Shown: positions 17,408-27,107, counted from the stretch's first letter. The stretch: DNA of 34,277 nucleotides from Methyloprofundus sp. (GCA_012960135.1 DUBW01000019.1:1-34277); one strand, 5' to 3'. Numbers and translations are program-made. The notes: generated from the letters alone by a model not told the origin.

Positions 17408-17943
17408 CATATATAAACAAACAATTGCATCCAGAGCATCTTCATTAGTTTTTAGCGCCTGACCTTTTAAAGTCTGGATTATTGATAACCAGTTTCAGAA
17501 TTTTGCTGTCGTAAAGTTAACGTAATAATGCAGCGAGTTTTATTTGCCAGCTTTTTTTTCTGCCACTTTGACTTTTTTATATTTAAGCCGCTTACTTAGC
17601 GAGAAAATTTCAATCAGGGCAGGGTGAGGGCAGTATTCTATTTGCCATTACTTACTATCTAGGTGCTTAAAACCCCGCTTTAACAACTGTTCTGATAAGT
17701 ACACGCAATCAGTATTGGGATATAAAGTCGTATTAGTGGCGCGGCAAGTTACCATGCGGACGCATCGATGGCGATACCCTTAAGCTCATCTATTGCATTA
17801 ATAACAGCGAGCACAGATTGAATTCCATAAACAGCAGAGTATATAGAAGTAACGCTCAATACATTGTGGGCAATATCTCCACAGGCGATCGCTATCAGAT
17901 TTTTGTTACTTTGCCAGGCTAAATCTATCCCCGCTAAAACCAT
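17408..17943 (-). pseudogene. DUF429 family pseudogene
   Basis: The frame from 17943 begins MVLAGIDLAWQ and has the DUF429 N-terminal pattern through INAIDELKGIAIDA, ending in a stop after 64 residues. A second frame then picks up about 35 residues (VTCRATNTTLYPNTDCVYLS, then EQLLKRGFKHLDSK), has a stop, and continues with WQIEYCPHPALIEIFSLSKR to another stop. Further on, LKGQALKTNEDALDAIVCLY matches the end of the family. Several breaks and a probable deletion after residue 62 make it a clear relic. The function of DUF429 proteins is poorly known (RNase H-like fold). The flanks, 17262-17407 and 17944-18253, show no genes. Confidence 0.75.
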
Positions 17944-18253
17944 ATTGAATCCATGCGTGTTGCTGTGTTATAAAGATGCTGGATTATCCTAGAAACGGCA
18001 ATTGAGAATGGGGTTTATACAAAATCTGTCAGGCAGTATTTCGTGTTCAGATTTATTCATAAAGCCGTGAAGCGGAGTATGCCCACCCAACAGGTGATAA
18101 GTATTTACGATGATTAATTTTAATACTTAGGTACTTACAGTGTTTTATAGCGGTCAACTGCGGTTTTTAGGATTACGCATCACGTCGCTAGAAATTGTAT
18201 ATTAGAATCTATAGCAGATTACAACTATTTTACATAAAATCATCTCAGTTTAA
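17944..18253. other. intergenic region upstream of the chaperone operon
   Basis: About 310 bases between the DUF429 relic and the TPR gene. No gene is seen. It should hold the promoter of the plus-strand chaperone operon; I looked for a heat-shock (sigma-32) pattern CTTGAAA plus CCCCAT and saw none. There is no strong Shine-Dalgarno before the start at 18254. Confidence 0.45.
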
Positions 18254-20743
18254 ATGAAGAAACAAGTATCTATTCCGGGTCTGGCGGAACAGGCCCAGGC
18301 ATTGCACAAGTCGGGAAAATACAAAGAAGCGATAAAACTGTATGAAAAATTATTACAGACACCTGATGCTGACCTATGCCGGGAGCCATTAGCGAACTGT
18401 TATGTACAGCGAGCCATAGGCTTTGCAGCAAAAGACATGTATAAGGAAGCGCTGGCGCTATGGGAGAACCACACCCAGTTTACCCAGCCGCCTTATGAGG
18501 CTTACGATCAATATATTACCTGGGTGGTGCTAAGCAATAACCCGGTTAATATACAGACCAGCTTAGCATCTCTTTCGGCACGGCAACTGGATAAACAATC
18601 CCCCGCATTAGCCACTGTTTTAGGTTTTTTGATGCTGACCAGGCACCCGGAATTTGAGCAGCTTTTGGCGCAAGATTCAGTGTTGATTGCCCATTTTAAG
18701 ATTGTCAAAACTGCAGTATTAGCTTTGCAGAATAATAATACTGAAAAATTTAATCAGACCTTAAAGCAATTACCCTACCGCTCTGCCTTTAGAGATTTTC
18801 GTATCTTGTGTAACGGTATCGTTGCTATGTCCGACGAGCCTAATCAAGCTCAGGAACTTTTAACTAAAATCCCTTCTGTATCGCCCTATACGCAGACTGC
18901 ACAAATATTGCTTGCCTGCACTAAACAAGGTGCAGAGCTTGCAAATGAATTGCTACAACTGAGCCATCAGCAGCGCCATTTAGTCGCTGAAATCAAAGGT
19001 CTGAATAACAGGCAGCTGGATTTTATTGCACACTATAGCCGTCAGTATGATCAATTGTCCGACAAGGTACAATTTAATCTGGCGGTTCAATACCAGGATT
19101 TGCTTGGTACTGAAATAGCGCAGTCTGTTTGCCAGATATTACTGGCTAATTATCCTGCTGGAAATACACATTTTATCAAGCACTTTGGTGAACCTAGCGA
19201 ATTTGAAGACAATCGAGTTAAGGCACTACGCTGCGAGCTGAGTAATAATGTTTATGATGCGGATTATTACTGGAGGCAATGTCTCAATATTTTAGCTGCT
19301 GATAAGGCTGATAATAATTTACCAGCGGCACTGATACTTCGTCATATGGCTACTAGAGAGCCAGAAGGGTTGGCACGAACTAAATTGCTAGAGGAAAGTC
19401 TGGACTATGCCCCCGAGGATCGTCATAGCTATTTTCAGGTTATTCAATACTATAGTAAGCAAGCAGCATCTGCCAAGGAATATACGCATTGGCTGGACAG
19501 GGCATTAGAGCAGTTTCCGCAAGATGTTGAGGTATTGACTCAGGCAGTTAAAGCGGCGACGAATAATAAAACCTATAAAAAAGCCAGTCAGTATGCGACT
19601 AAAATTTTAAAAATTGATCCGCTCAATACCTTTGCCAAACAAACATTATTTTCCAGTTATTTAGCTCATGTACGAAGACTGATGCGTGAAAATAATTACC
19701 GTCTGGTAGAACAAGAAATTAACCGGGCGGAACAGCTAACTCTTGGGAAAACCTATGACCAACAAACACAGTTAATGCGTGCGTTACTTTGTTTTGCCAA
19801 TACAGATAAGCAACAGGGTTTGCAAGAGATAATAAATGCTTTGGCTAGTCTGCATACGGATCCCGTTAATAGTCATTTTCAGGCCATTATGGAATCCCTG
19901 TTGAACGGCCTATCTGTAGCAACTATTTTACGTGAATTACCAGCAGCAAAAGAGTATTTACTGACAGCACATGAGTTGACCAGACTTATGCTGCAGTTAA
20001 AGTTGTACGCTAATGATAGTGATAACTGGGAATATTTATATAAGGCGCTGGATGACATTAAAGCACCATTAAAAAAATCACTTTCCGATCAGGATTACCC
20101 GGAGGATTTGCTGCTTAACTTATGTCAGGTGCTGGATAGCTTTGTATATTTTGAATTGTTACGCCATTGTGCGCGAGTCGCTCAATTGAAATGGAAAAAT
20201 CCAGTCTGGATATACTATCAAGTCTATGCGGATAACAATGGCGAGGCCGCAGACTGTGATTTTTGGGAAGTTCAGCGCCTGGAAAATGCAAGTAAACAGG
20301 CTGGGGAAGATAAAGATTACCCGACGGCTATTTTGATAGACAAGTTTCTGGGTCGCTATTTCGAGGTACATCCCGAGCGAATTTTTGGGGTTCTTAAAGG
20401 GCTATTTGGTGGCATAACTGAAGCAAGGGATGATATCGTCGGTGACCCTCTGGAAGAGCTATTCGGCCACCTCTCTGATCGTGTTATGATTGATCTTAAT
20501 AGCAAGGCAGAATCATTATTGAAAAAACTGACACCGGAAAAATTAACTCAGGAATTAGCACAACCAGTTGCAGAGGGAAAATCTTTATTCCTTGCCATGA
20601 TGGAAAACCCAGAGATTTTTTCTGCGTTAATACTGCTAAGGGCGGCTGATGAATTATTGATAGATATTGATACGGATATTTATGATGTTATTGACGCTTT
20701 TGGTATTTCAGCAAACAATAACTCCACTTCATTTCCTTTTTAA
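18254..20743 (+). CDS. large TPR-repeat protein of the chaperone island
   Basis: This is an 829-residue, almost wholly alpha-helical soluble protein with no signal peptide or membrane helix. The first 75 residues are a clear TPR pair (AQALHKSGKYKEAIKLYEKL, then IGFAAKDMYKEALALWENH). Other TPR-like units recur near residues 360-470 (DRALEQFPQDVEVLTQAVKA, then TYKKASQYATKILKIDP). The rest is divergent helical repeat. The acidic C-terminus contains LIDIDTDIYDVIDAF. It begins an operon with J-domain, GrpE-like, DnaK-like and zinc-ribbon genes, with nine bases to the next gene. It may act as substrate adaptor or scaffold for the Hsp70 set; that is inference from context. No enzyme motif is visible. 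Confidence 0.75.
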   Translation: MKKQVSIPGLAEQAQALHKSGKYKEAIKLYEKLLQTPDADLCREPLANCYVQRAIGFAAKDMYKEALALWENHTQFTQPPYEAYDQYITWVVLSNNPVNIQTSLASLSARQLDKQSPALATVLGFLMLTRHPEFEQLLAQDSVLIAHFKIVKTAVLALQNNNTEKFNQTLKQLPYRSAFRDFRILCNGIVAMSDEPNQAQELLTKIPSVSPYTQTAQILLACTKQGAELANELLQLSHQQRHLVAEIKGLNNRQLDFIAHYSRQYDQLSDKVQFNLAVQYQDLLGTEIAQSVCQILLANYPAGNTHFIKHFGEPSEFEDNRVKALRCELSNNVYDADYYWRQCLNILAADKADNNLPAALILRHMATREPEGLARTKLLEESLDYAPEDRHSYFQVIQYYSKQAASAKEYTHWLDRALEQFPQDVEVLTQAVKAATNNKTYKKASQYATKILKIDPLNTFAKQTLFSSYLAHVRRLMRENNYRLVEQEINRAEQLTLGKTYDQQTQLMRALLCFANTDKQQGLQEIINALASLHTDPVNSHFQAIMESLLNGLSVATILRELPAAKEYLLTAHELTRLMLQLKLYANDSDNWEYLYKALDDIKAPLKKSLSDQDYPEDLLLNLCQVLDSFVYFELLRHCARVAQLKWKNPVWIYYQVYADNNGEAADCDFWEVQRLENASKQAGEDKDYPTAILIDKFLGRYFEVHPERIFGVLKGLFGGITEARDDIVGDPLEELFGHLSDRVMIDLNSKAESLLKKLTPEKLTQELAQPVAEGKSLFLAMMENPEIFSALILLRAADELLIDIDTDIYDVIDAFGISANNNSTSFPF

Positions 20744-20752
20744 TCCGCAATC

Positions 20753-21091
20753 ATGCAAACACCATACGAAATCCTGGGCGTAGAAACTGATGCCCGTGAT
20801 GATGAAATAAAACAGGCTTATTTACAGCAAGTCAAGAATAATCCTCCCGATCGTAATCAGCAGCAATTTCAAATAATCCATGGCGCGTACTCGTCGATTA
20901 AAGACCATAAAAGCAGAGTCAGTTACGACTTATTTACTCTGCCTACAGTTAATTTCAATGCGGTATTAGAAAGAGCATTAAAGACTGAGCAGACGGGTAC
21001 AGTCAACGCTGAATTTTTAAGCAAATTATTAGCACTCGATATTGATGATAACAGTCTTTTGAAAGCATTTTACAGCCCTGATAACACATGA
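20753..21091 (+). CDS. small J-domain protein with PPD in place of HPD
   Basis: Residues 1-65 follow a J-domain: TPYEILGVETDARDDEIKQA (helix I/II), then YLQQVKNNPPDRNQQQFQII, then AYSSIKDHKSRVSYDLF (helix III/IV). The invariant HPD tripeptide that triggers Hsp70 ATPase is PPD at residues 31-33. There is no G/F region, zinc finger or C-terminal substrate domain; about 45 helical residues complete the 112. It lies nine bases after the TPR gene and overlaps the GrpE-like gene by four bases (ATGA). Conserved operon context argues against simple decay. It might bind the DnaK-like partner without stimulating it, or stimulate it by an altered contact. Confidence 0.82.
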   Translation: MQTPYEILGVETDARDDEIKQAYLQQVKNNPPDRNQQQFQIIHGAYSSIKDHKSRVSYDLFTLPTVNFNAVLERALKTEQTGTVNAEFLSKLLALDIDDNSLLKAFYSPDNT

Positions 21092-21747
21092 CGACAGAAG
21101 CACAAAAAACTGAACTACTAGAAGATTTCCAGAAATATCTAGCACAGAGTCATCCTGAGGTACTTGCCTCAGTGGAGCAACCAGACCTGCATACTTTGCT
21201 AGCAGAATTAACCGGACTAAAAACTGAAGTTAAAGTAGAATCCAGACAGTTTAAAAATACCCTGGATACTCTTGGTTCAGCTCTCGACACAGTACAAGAA
21301 GATAATAAAGTCTTAGCCAATGAACTGGCTACAAGTGCAGAGCGCTTTAAACAACAGCAAACAGATATGATGCGCACGATGTTGCTGGAAATGGTCGATC
21401 TGTATGACCGCCTGCATATCGGTGTTGAAGTATTACATAATTATCGACCGGTCAATGCCTTGTTTAAGCATTCCAGGCAAAAGGATGTACGCTTTATCGA
21501 ACGCTTTCGACAAGGACAGGAAATGACCACTAGGCGCTTTGAGCAATTATTACAACGCTATCAAGTCAGCACTGTCGACTGCATTGATCAGTTACTAGAC
21601 CCTGAAACCATGACTGCCGTTGCAACTGGAGAAGACCCTAAGCTTGTCAATGGTATGGTACTAGAAGAATTGCGCAAAGGTTTTTTATATCAAGGTCAGG
21701 TGCTGCGTTTAGCAGAAGTAAAAGTAAATAAAATTAAGCATGAATAA
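21088..21747 (+). CDS. GrpE-like nucleotide exchange factor
   Basis: This 219-residue protein has a long predicted coiled coil (residues about 30-100, LTGLKTEVKVESRQFKNTL and on), a helical bundle, and a C-terminal beta-type domain with VNGMVLEELRKGFLYQGQVL and RLAEVKVNK. That is the GrpE end signature (VxxxxxxGYxxxxRVLRxAxVxV). GrpE releases ADP from Hsp70. It is divergent from the housekeeping GrpE; the middle MVDLYDRLHIGVEVLHNYRP is recognisable as the dimer region. It overlaps the J-domain gene upstream by four bases and the DnaK-like gene downstream by eight, so all three should be made together. It is probably dedicated to the DnaK-like protein beside it. Confidence 0.85.
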   Translation: MTTEAQKTELLEDFQKYLAQSHPEVLASVEQPDLHTLLAELTGLKTEVKVESRQFKNTLDTLGSALDTVQEDNKVLANELATSAERFKQQQTDMMRTMLLEMVDLYDRLHIGVEVLHNYRPVNALFKHSRQKDVRFIERFRQGQEMTTRRFEQLLQRYQVSTVDCIDQLLDPETMTAVATGEDPKLVNGMVLEELRKGFLYQGQVLRLAEVKVNKIKHE

Positions 21748-23509
21748 TATGAGCGACATTATTATAGGCATAGATTTAGGGACGACGAACTCAGAAGTGG
21801 CTGTCGTTGAAAACGGTCAAGTGATAGTGATCGCTGATGGCGAAAAAAAAATGTTACCGTCTTTTGTCGGTGTGGATGATAATGGCCAGATTATCATCGG
21901 TGAAACCGCGCGCAATCAGTATCTGGTCTATCCGGAAAGAACCATTAAATCGATCAAACGCTTAATGGGGCAGGATACACAGATAGAATTAGCCGGGCAG
22001 GACTATACGCCACAAGAAATTTCCGCGATTATTTTAAAGCGCCTGAAAGGGCTTGCAGAAAATTATTTAGGACAATCAGTCAGTAAAGCGGTCATTACCG
22101 TTCCCGCTTATTTTTCCGATGCACAACGTCAGGCTACTCGCGAGGCCGGAGAAATTGCTGGTTTAGAGGTTGTACGCATGATCAACGAGCCGACTGCAGC
22201 AGCACTGGCCTATGATGCCAGGCAAGCTGAATCTCGGCATGTGCTGGTTTATGATCTGGGTGGTGGTACCTTTGATGTCTCAGTTGTTAATATCGAGTCG
22301 GGCGTAGTTGAGGTGCTGTCTAGTCATGGTGATAATCAACTGGGTGGTGATGATTTTGATCAGCAAATTGTCTTGTATTTGCTGGAGCATATACAAGACA
22401 CCTATCAAGTCGATGTGCGGCAACATAGTAAAGCTATGGCACGTATTACCCGGGCAGCTGAGCAGGCAAAACTTCTACTTTCCGAAGCGCCCTATGCGCA
22501 GATTGAAGAGGAGTATTTACTGGAGCATGAAGGGGTAGCCATACACTTGTCACATGAACTTTCTAGAATGGCTTATGAGGAGATGATTGATGATTATATC
22601 AATGCTACTCTGGATGCAGTTCATATCGCTCTCAAAGGGGCAATGTTTACGACCAGTGATATCGATGAAATTATTCTGGTTGGTGGCTCTACGCGCACAC
22701 CTTGTATACGCGAACGTTTGCTGAATGAATTTGGCTTTGAGCCGCATAGTGAAGTCGATGCGGATTTATGTGTCACTATGGGCGCGGCTATTCAGGCGGC
22801 CATGATCGCCGGGCAGGAAGTGAATACTGTACTGGTTGATGTGACCCCTTATACTTATGGAACCAGTGCTATTGGTAGCCTGGATGGTGCGCCATATCCT
22901 TTTATGTTCGTGCCTATCATTCATAAAAATACTGTTCTGCCTAATCGCAAATCCGATGCGTTTGCCACTAGTTATGATGGTCAAGATGCGGTTGAAATAA
23001 CGGTGTATCAGGGTGAAGACCCGGATGCATTGAATAATGTCAAAATAGGTGAGTTCCGTGTCGAAGGCTTACTTGACGTTGCCTCAGGAAATGTTATTAC
23101 ACTGACTCTGGGACTAGATCTCAATGGTATTTTACAAGTTTCAGCACAGGAAAAAGACACGGGCATGGAAAAATCCATTACAATAAAAAATGCCTTATCC
23201 CAGTTTGAAGGTTCATCATTACAATCTGCGCAGCAACGTATTAACTCTTTATTAGGCCACATGGATCCACGTGTAATTGAGCATGAGTCGTTAGCCGAAA
23301 AGGAGCTGCCTGTGGCAGCGGAAATTACCACTGCACGTGAGTTAATTACCAAAGCTGAAGGGTTGTTCGAACAAGTCTCTAGAGAAGATCAGGAAGATAT
23401 GGTTGATTTGATAGAGACTATTAGCAATTGCATAGCCGCTAAAGATATTCAAGGACTGGATGCTCCGATTGTAGAGCTGCAGGATATTATTTATTATCTC
23501 GAATCCTGA
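21740..23509 (+). CDS. DnaK-like Hsp70 of the chaperone island
   Basis: This Hsp70 has a full nucleotide-binding domain: phosphate 1 motif GIDLGTTNSEVAVV, a threonine-containing ITVPAYFSDAQRQATREAG, phosphate 2 motif VYDLGGGTFDVSVV, and adenosine motif ILVGGSTRTP. The substrate domain follows (residues about 380-500). The linker region reads VNTVLVDVTPYTYGTSAIG, so DVTP is kept but the following LSLG of DnaK is changed to YTYG. The helical lid is short; 589 residues in all, about 50 fewer than DnaK, with no acidic EEVD-like end. The chosen start at 21740 overlaps the GrpE-like gene; ATG at 21749 is also possible. One base overlaps the zinc-ribbon gene downstream. It is a specialised paralogue, not the housekeeping dnaK. 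Confidence 0.93.
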   Translation: MNNMSDIIIGIDLGTTNSEVAVVENGQVIVIADGEKKMLPSFVGVDDNGQIIIGETARNQYLVYPERTIKSIKRLMGQDTQIELAGQDYTPQEISAIILKRLKGLAENYLGQSVSKAVITVPAYFSDAQRQATREAGEIAGLEVVRMINEPTAAALAYDARQAESRHVLVYDLGGGTFDVSVVNIESGVVEVLSSHGDNQLGGDDFDQQIVLYLLEHIQDTYQVDVRQHSKAMARITRAAEQAKLLLSEAPYAQIEEEYLLEHEGVAIHLSHELSRMAYEEMIDDYINATLDAVHIALKGAMFTTSDIDEIILVGGSTRTPCIRERLLNEFGFEPHSEVDADLCVTMGAAIQAAMIAGQEVNTVLVDVTPYTYGTSAIGSLDGAPYPFMFVPIIHKNTVLPNRKSDAFATSYDGQDAVEITVYQGEDPDALNNVKIGEFRVEGLLDVASGNVITLTLGLDLNGILQVSAQEKDTGMEKSITIKNALSQFEGSSLQSAQQRINSLLGHMDPRVIEHESLAEKELPVAAEITTARELITKAEGLFEQVSREDQEDMVDLIETISNCIAAKDIQGLDAPIVELQDIIYYLES

Positions 23510-23910
23510 TGCAACGTTGCCCCGCTTGTAATGCCCGCTTAAAAGAGCGGCTGATCTGTTCCCGCTGCAGAGCCGACCTGACAGCACTGATTGGCTCTGA
23601 ACAGGCGGCGCAGCAGTGGTATATTAAAGCAGTCGAATATTATTTAAGCGCTGATATTGAACAATGCATTGCTGCAAACGCTATTTCCTTAAGCCTACAC
23701 AAAACCGGCTTGGCACAAATTTTCCGTGATTTTATTATTCAGCAGCAATGCGGTGAAATTCTGGATTTACTGGCACAAAGGAAATTGCAAACTGCCAAAT
23801 GTAATTTATATAAGTTGCGTTTTTTATTGCCTTATAGCAAACAGTTACAGCATTTAAATGCATTTTCAGATTACTTACTAGTAATGAAGTGTGAATCATC
23901 CCCTACATAA
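23509..23910 (+). CDS. small zinc-ribbon protein at the end of the chaperone operon
   Basis: The first 25 residues carry two CxxC knuckles, CPAC (4-7) and CSRC (17-20), that can bind one zinc. The rest (about 105 residues) is helical, with AVEYYLSADIEQCIAANAIS reading like a single TPR-type hairpin. It starts at the last base of the DnaK-like gene's stop codon, so it is tightly coupled. It has no signal or membrane helix. I know no named family. It may deliver substrates or regulate the Hsp70, by analogy with zinc-bearing cochaperones; this is inference from position only. Confidence 0.7.
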   Translation: MQRCPACNARLKERLICSRCRADLTALIGSEQAAQQWYIKAVEYYLSADIEQCIAANAISLSLHKTGLAQIFRDFIIQQQCGEILDLLAQRKLQTAKCNLYKLRFLLPYSKQLQHLNAFSDYLLVMKCESSPT

Positions 23911-24170
23911 TCCTTGGCAGTAATTTAAGTTTAATATGGTAATGGCTGCTATGGTTTAGTTAATTTACCAAGTTACAGCATAATTTGAGACTTCACATTT
24001 TCATCTATTTCAATACTTTACCAATGCCGTCTATCTCCCCCAAATATCATCTGTTTGCACAGCACTTTGTTGGCTTTATAAGCGGGCACTAACTTTGTAA
24101 TTAGCTAAGGAACTGATAGTGATGTATTTTTCTCTGATTAAGTTAGGTAAGATTTACCTCGATTTAAATC

Positions 24171-26915
24171 TTATTCTTTGCTGATTAGTGTTAATCCGGG
24201 GGGTAATGATTCACCAAATATCTGTTTTTCTTCACTGGCATCCAGTTGTTTAACTGTTTCAAGCATTTCTAGCCAGGAGCTGGGTGCTTTGCTTGTTTTT
24301 AGTTTTTCAATTACTTTTGCGCGAAGTTCAGAGTCTATATCTCTTGCTCTATCACCACTCATACGGGTAATCAATGTCGCAGCAAAGCCTGCCTGGGGCG
24401 TTTTTTTCCAGTCTACCGTAAGAATTTGTTGTACCCAGATTGATGCTGTTTCACTTGGAACGACAAAATGCGTACTCGCATGAAAAGGCACACGAGAACC
24501 CACTCGTCCCACAGCCCACCAGGTTTGTGTGGGTTCACTGGCTTTTTGCAAGCGTTTTAATAACCATTCACCGAGTTGTGTTTTCTGTGCTATCGGTAAG
24601 CGCTCTAAAACAGCTGCAAGGCGGACCATGTCATCATAGCCTCGCTGTTTACTTTGTTTTGCGGTATTTCCCTGACGTGCCGAAGCCGGGTTCAAGTATT
24701 TAGCCAGGTCGTTGAAAACAAGTTCTTGCGCCTCAGTATCCAGACCGCCGGAAATGCGTCGCCATAAAGTCCACCATTCACTCCAGTTCTGGGTTTCATT
24801 CACAAACTGAATTTTATTGCTATAGACTTTCCACAGTTGTTCGACCCGCCAGTTATCCAGTTGATAACCAAACCCCGGGCGTAAACAATAACCAATTAAG
24901 CTCAGCCAGACGCGCTCGTGATTGGCCGACCGGCGATGGTTTTTGCTTGCTTCGAGTAGTACGGTAAACAACTCTCGTAATAAATGGCTAGACCAGTCGC
25001 TACGCAAACCTAATAGTTTCTCCAGATCCGCACGCAAACTTTTAACTGCTTTTGGGTTAATGTCCTTAGATTTGGAGCCAAAAATAGCTTCGATCTGTGC
25101 GACAGCCTGGTTAAAATTTGTGGGTAATTCTTTAGCAATAGCAAACGACTGGGTTTTTCTGATTTGAAACTGCACATCCCAGCGTTGCAGTGGTTTTTCC
25201 ACCGAGACACATTGAATTTGTAAAGTACCCACTTCAGATAAGCTAACCGATAATTGTACAGTGACTTCTACACTTGCTTGATTGGCCTGCTGATCAAATG
25301 CGACGGCTAAGGGGGGCAGAGGATGAAAGTCATCGCTGATCGACGTCATATCTCCTGGTTTATATTCATTGCCGCCGGTTAATGAAACTAAATGAAAGCT
25401 AACTGGCTGACCCAGGCGTAGCGAGAATTGCCGGTCTTTTAAAATTATTTCATTGCCTTCTTCACAGCCACGGGGCAAGATGCACACACCTTGCTGGTTT
25501 TTATCTTCGCCAATTAACAGAAAGTAACTGCGCGATGCGCCACCGCCAATTTTTATTTTTTTATGTTCGCGGGCAATACCATAGCTGACTGCACCGTAGG
25601 CAACTGATAGTTCAGGGTGTAGGTTATCTAGTAAGGTAGCTGGCGTATCACGCCAGGAGCTAATTAAGTCAATGGTACGCTGGGTAATCGGCTTACTACG
25701 AAACACACCGCCATTGAGCAGCAGCGCATCGGGTACCATAGTTTCATTAGCTAAGGCATTTTGTGCCGCTTGTTTGTGGGTATTTAAAAAGGCGGCAATA
25801 TGCTTGCTTATAGCCGGTTCTGAAGCGTAGGGCAGGCCGAATTCAACGACGCCACTGCGCTTTTTATCGGGTAGGTCTGTCAGACTGGATAGTGGAAAAA
25901 AACCATCTAAAGCGATTTTTTGTACTTCATCTCTGAGTAAACTGACCGAACGCGAGCCTCCGATTAATTTAGCACCGCCACCTAATAATGTGACATTGTA
26001 CTGTTCCGGCGCATCGTCAGCTAACAGGCGTTCTTTGGCAATACGACATTGTTCCAGCAAATGGGACAGGTCAGCGGCGGACAGTTTTTTATGGTCGCTA
26101 CTTAAACGTGATTCTGCCAAGTGCGCTAGAGCCAGGTCGATATTATCACCGCCGAGCATAAGATGATCGCCGACGCCGATACGTGATAGTTGCGGCTCAT
26201 GCGCACTGTGATCTATTTTAATCAGGGTTAAGTCTGTGGTACCCCCTCCGACATCACAGACTAATAAGAGCTTGATATTATTCAGGGTATCTTTGAGGTT
26301 GCTGCTATGCCGGCGTAACCAGTCATAGCACACTGCTTGTGGCTCTTCGAGCAGGCGGATATGATGCAGACCTGCTATTTTTGCCGCCTCTAGCGTTAAG
26401 GATCGCGCTGATTCATCGAATGAAGCAGGCACGGTAATGACAATATTCTGCTGCTCGAATAACTGGTCTGGAAATTGATGATTCCAGACCAGGCGTACAT
26501 GTTTTAAATAACTGGCACTGGCTTGCAGTGGAGAGACTTTAAGTACATCGTCTGTGCTACCCCAAGGTAAAATGGCAGCGGTATGATCGATAGATGGATG
26601 AGATAACCAGCTTTTGGCGCTACTGACAAAACGCCCCTGGGTTTTAGCGCTTAAAAAGCGGGCAGCGGCACCAATAACGACTTTTTCACCCGCTGGTGAG
26701 TATACAAAATCAGCATCAGACAACTCTCCTTCTGCAGGGTGATAGCGTACCGAGGGTAATAAATTCTGGGTCGCGACTTCACCGGGAGCAACCAGCTGTT
26801 GTATTTCAAAAATATGAATAGCTGCGTTTTTCTGCCCGGTTCTGGCATAGGCTACAACAGTATGTGTGGTACCGAGGTCTATGCCGATATGGTATGAAGC
26901 TGATTTATTGTTCAC
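24171..26915 (-). CDS. divergent Hsp70 with long C-terminal DUF3731-type region
   Basis: The first ~400 residues form an Hsp70-like ATPase: GIDLGTTHTVVAYA (12-25), TVPASFDESARSLTLEAAKI, EEPQAVCYDW, phosphate 2 motif VCDVGGGTTDLTLI, and NGGVFRSKPI in the adenosine region. Residues about 480-600 give a beta-rich substrate-like domain. The last ~310 residues are helical, rich in Trp and Leu (WSEWWTLWRRISGGLD), matching the DUF3731 region found on a subset of bacterial Hsp70s. Total length is 914. GTG is the start at 26915; a weak GAGGGAG lies about 14 bases upstream. It faces the DnaK operon convergently. In related clusters it usually follows the other Hsp70 directly; here a broken HEPN/MNT locus separates them. 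Substrate unknown. Confidence 0.87.
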   Translation of the reverse strand: MNNKSASYHIGIDLGTTHTVVAYARTGQKNAAIHIFEIQQLVAPGEVATQNLLPSVRYHPAEGELSDADFVYSPAGEKVVIGAAARFLSAKTQGRFVSSAKSWLSHPSIDHTAAILPWGSTDDVLKVSPLQASASYLKHVRLVWNHQFPDQLFEQQNIVITVPASFDESARSLTLEAAKIAGLHHIRLLEEPQAVCYDWLRRHSSNLKDTLNNIKLLLVCDVGGGTTDLTLIKIDHSAHEPQLSRIGVGDHLMLGGDNIDLALAHLAESRLSSDHKKLSAADLSHLLEQCRIAKERLLADDAPEQYNVTLLGGGAKLIGGSRSVSLLRDEVQKIALDGFFPLSSLTDLPDKKRSGVVEFGLPYASEPAISKHIAAFLNTHKQAAQNALANETMVPDALLLNGGVFRSKPITQRTIDLISSWRDTPATLLDNLHPELSVAYGAVSYGIAREHKKIKIGGGASRSYFLLIGEDKNQQGVCILPRGCEEGNEIILKDRQFSLRLGQPVSFHLVSLTGGNEYKPGDMTSISDDFHPLPPLAVAFDQQANQASVEVTVQLSVSLSEVGTLQIQCVSVEKPLQRWDVQFQIRKTQSFAIAKELPTNFNQAVAQIEAIFGSKSKDINPKAVKSLRADLEKLLGLRSDWSSHLLRELFTVLLEASKNHRRSANHERVWLSLIGYCLRPGFGYQLDNWRVEQLWKVYSNKIQFVNETQNWSEWWTLWRRISGGLDTEAQELVFNDLAKYLNPASARQGNTAKQSKQRGYDDMVRLAAVLERLPIAQKTQLGEWLLKRLQKASEPTQTWWAVGRVGSRVPFHASTHFVVPSETASIWVQQILTVDWKKTPQAGFAATLITRMSGDRARDIDSELRAKVIEKLKTSKAPSSWLEMLETVKQLDASEEKQIFGESLPPGLTLISKE

Positions 26916-26927
26916 GATAGTGTAGTT

Positions 26928-27107
26928 TCTCCCTCACGACTGGCTTCACCAGTAATTCCTAGGTTTCTAATAACGCATCTTGGAGCAGTTCATTTTCCAA
27001 AAAGGTAACTTCATCTGTATCTTCAATATAACGTTGTATGCACTTAATTGCCTCTAAGATATGTTGAAGAAAATCAAACAGTCTTTGCTTATCCTCAGGA
27101 GCAAGGG
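26928..27107 (-). pseudogene. HepT-like (DUF86, HEPN) toxin remnant
   Basis: The minus strand reads LAPEDKQRLFDFLQHILEAI, KCIQRYIEDTDEVTFLENEL, LQDALLET, then a frame change to LGITGEASRE. This is the pattern of DUF86/HepT proteins (LxHILEAIxxIxxYxxxxxExxF, VQDAVxRxLEIIGEASR). The catalytic RxxxxH part that should follow is missing; the frame runs into the start of the Hsp70 gene. HepT is an RNase-like toxin paired with an MNT nucleotidyltransferase. The broken MNT gene lies just upstream, so both halves of the pair are dead. Confidence 0.75.

Noticed and set aside
17944-18253. Heat-shock (sigma-32) promoter upstream of the chaperone operon
   Set aside because: I saw no CTTGAAA with a CCCCAT-type -10 at the right spacing; absence by eye does not exclude weak sites.
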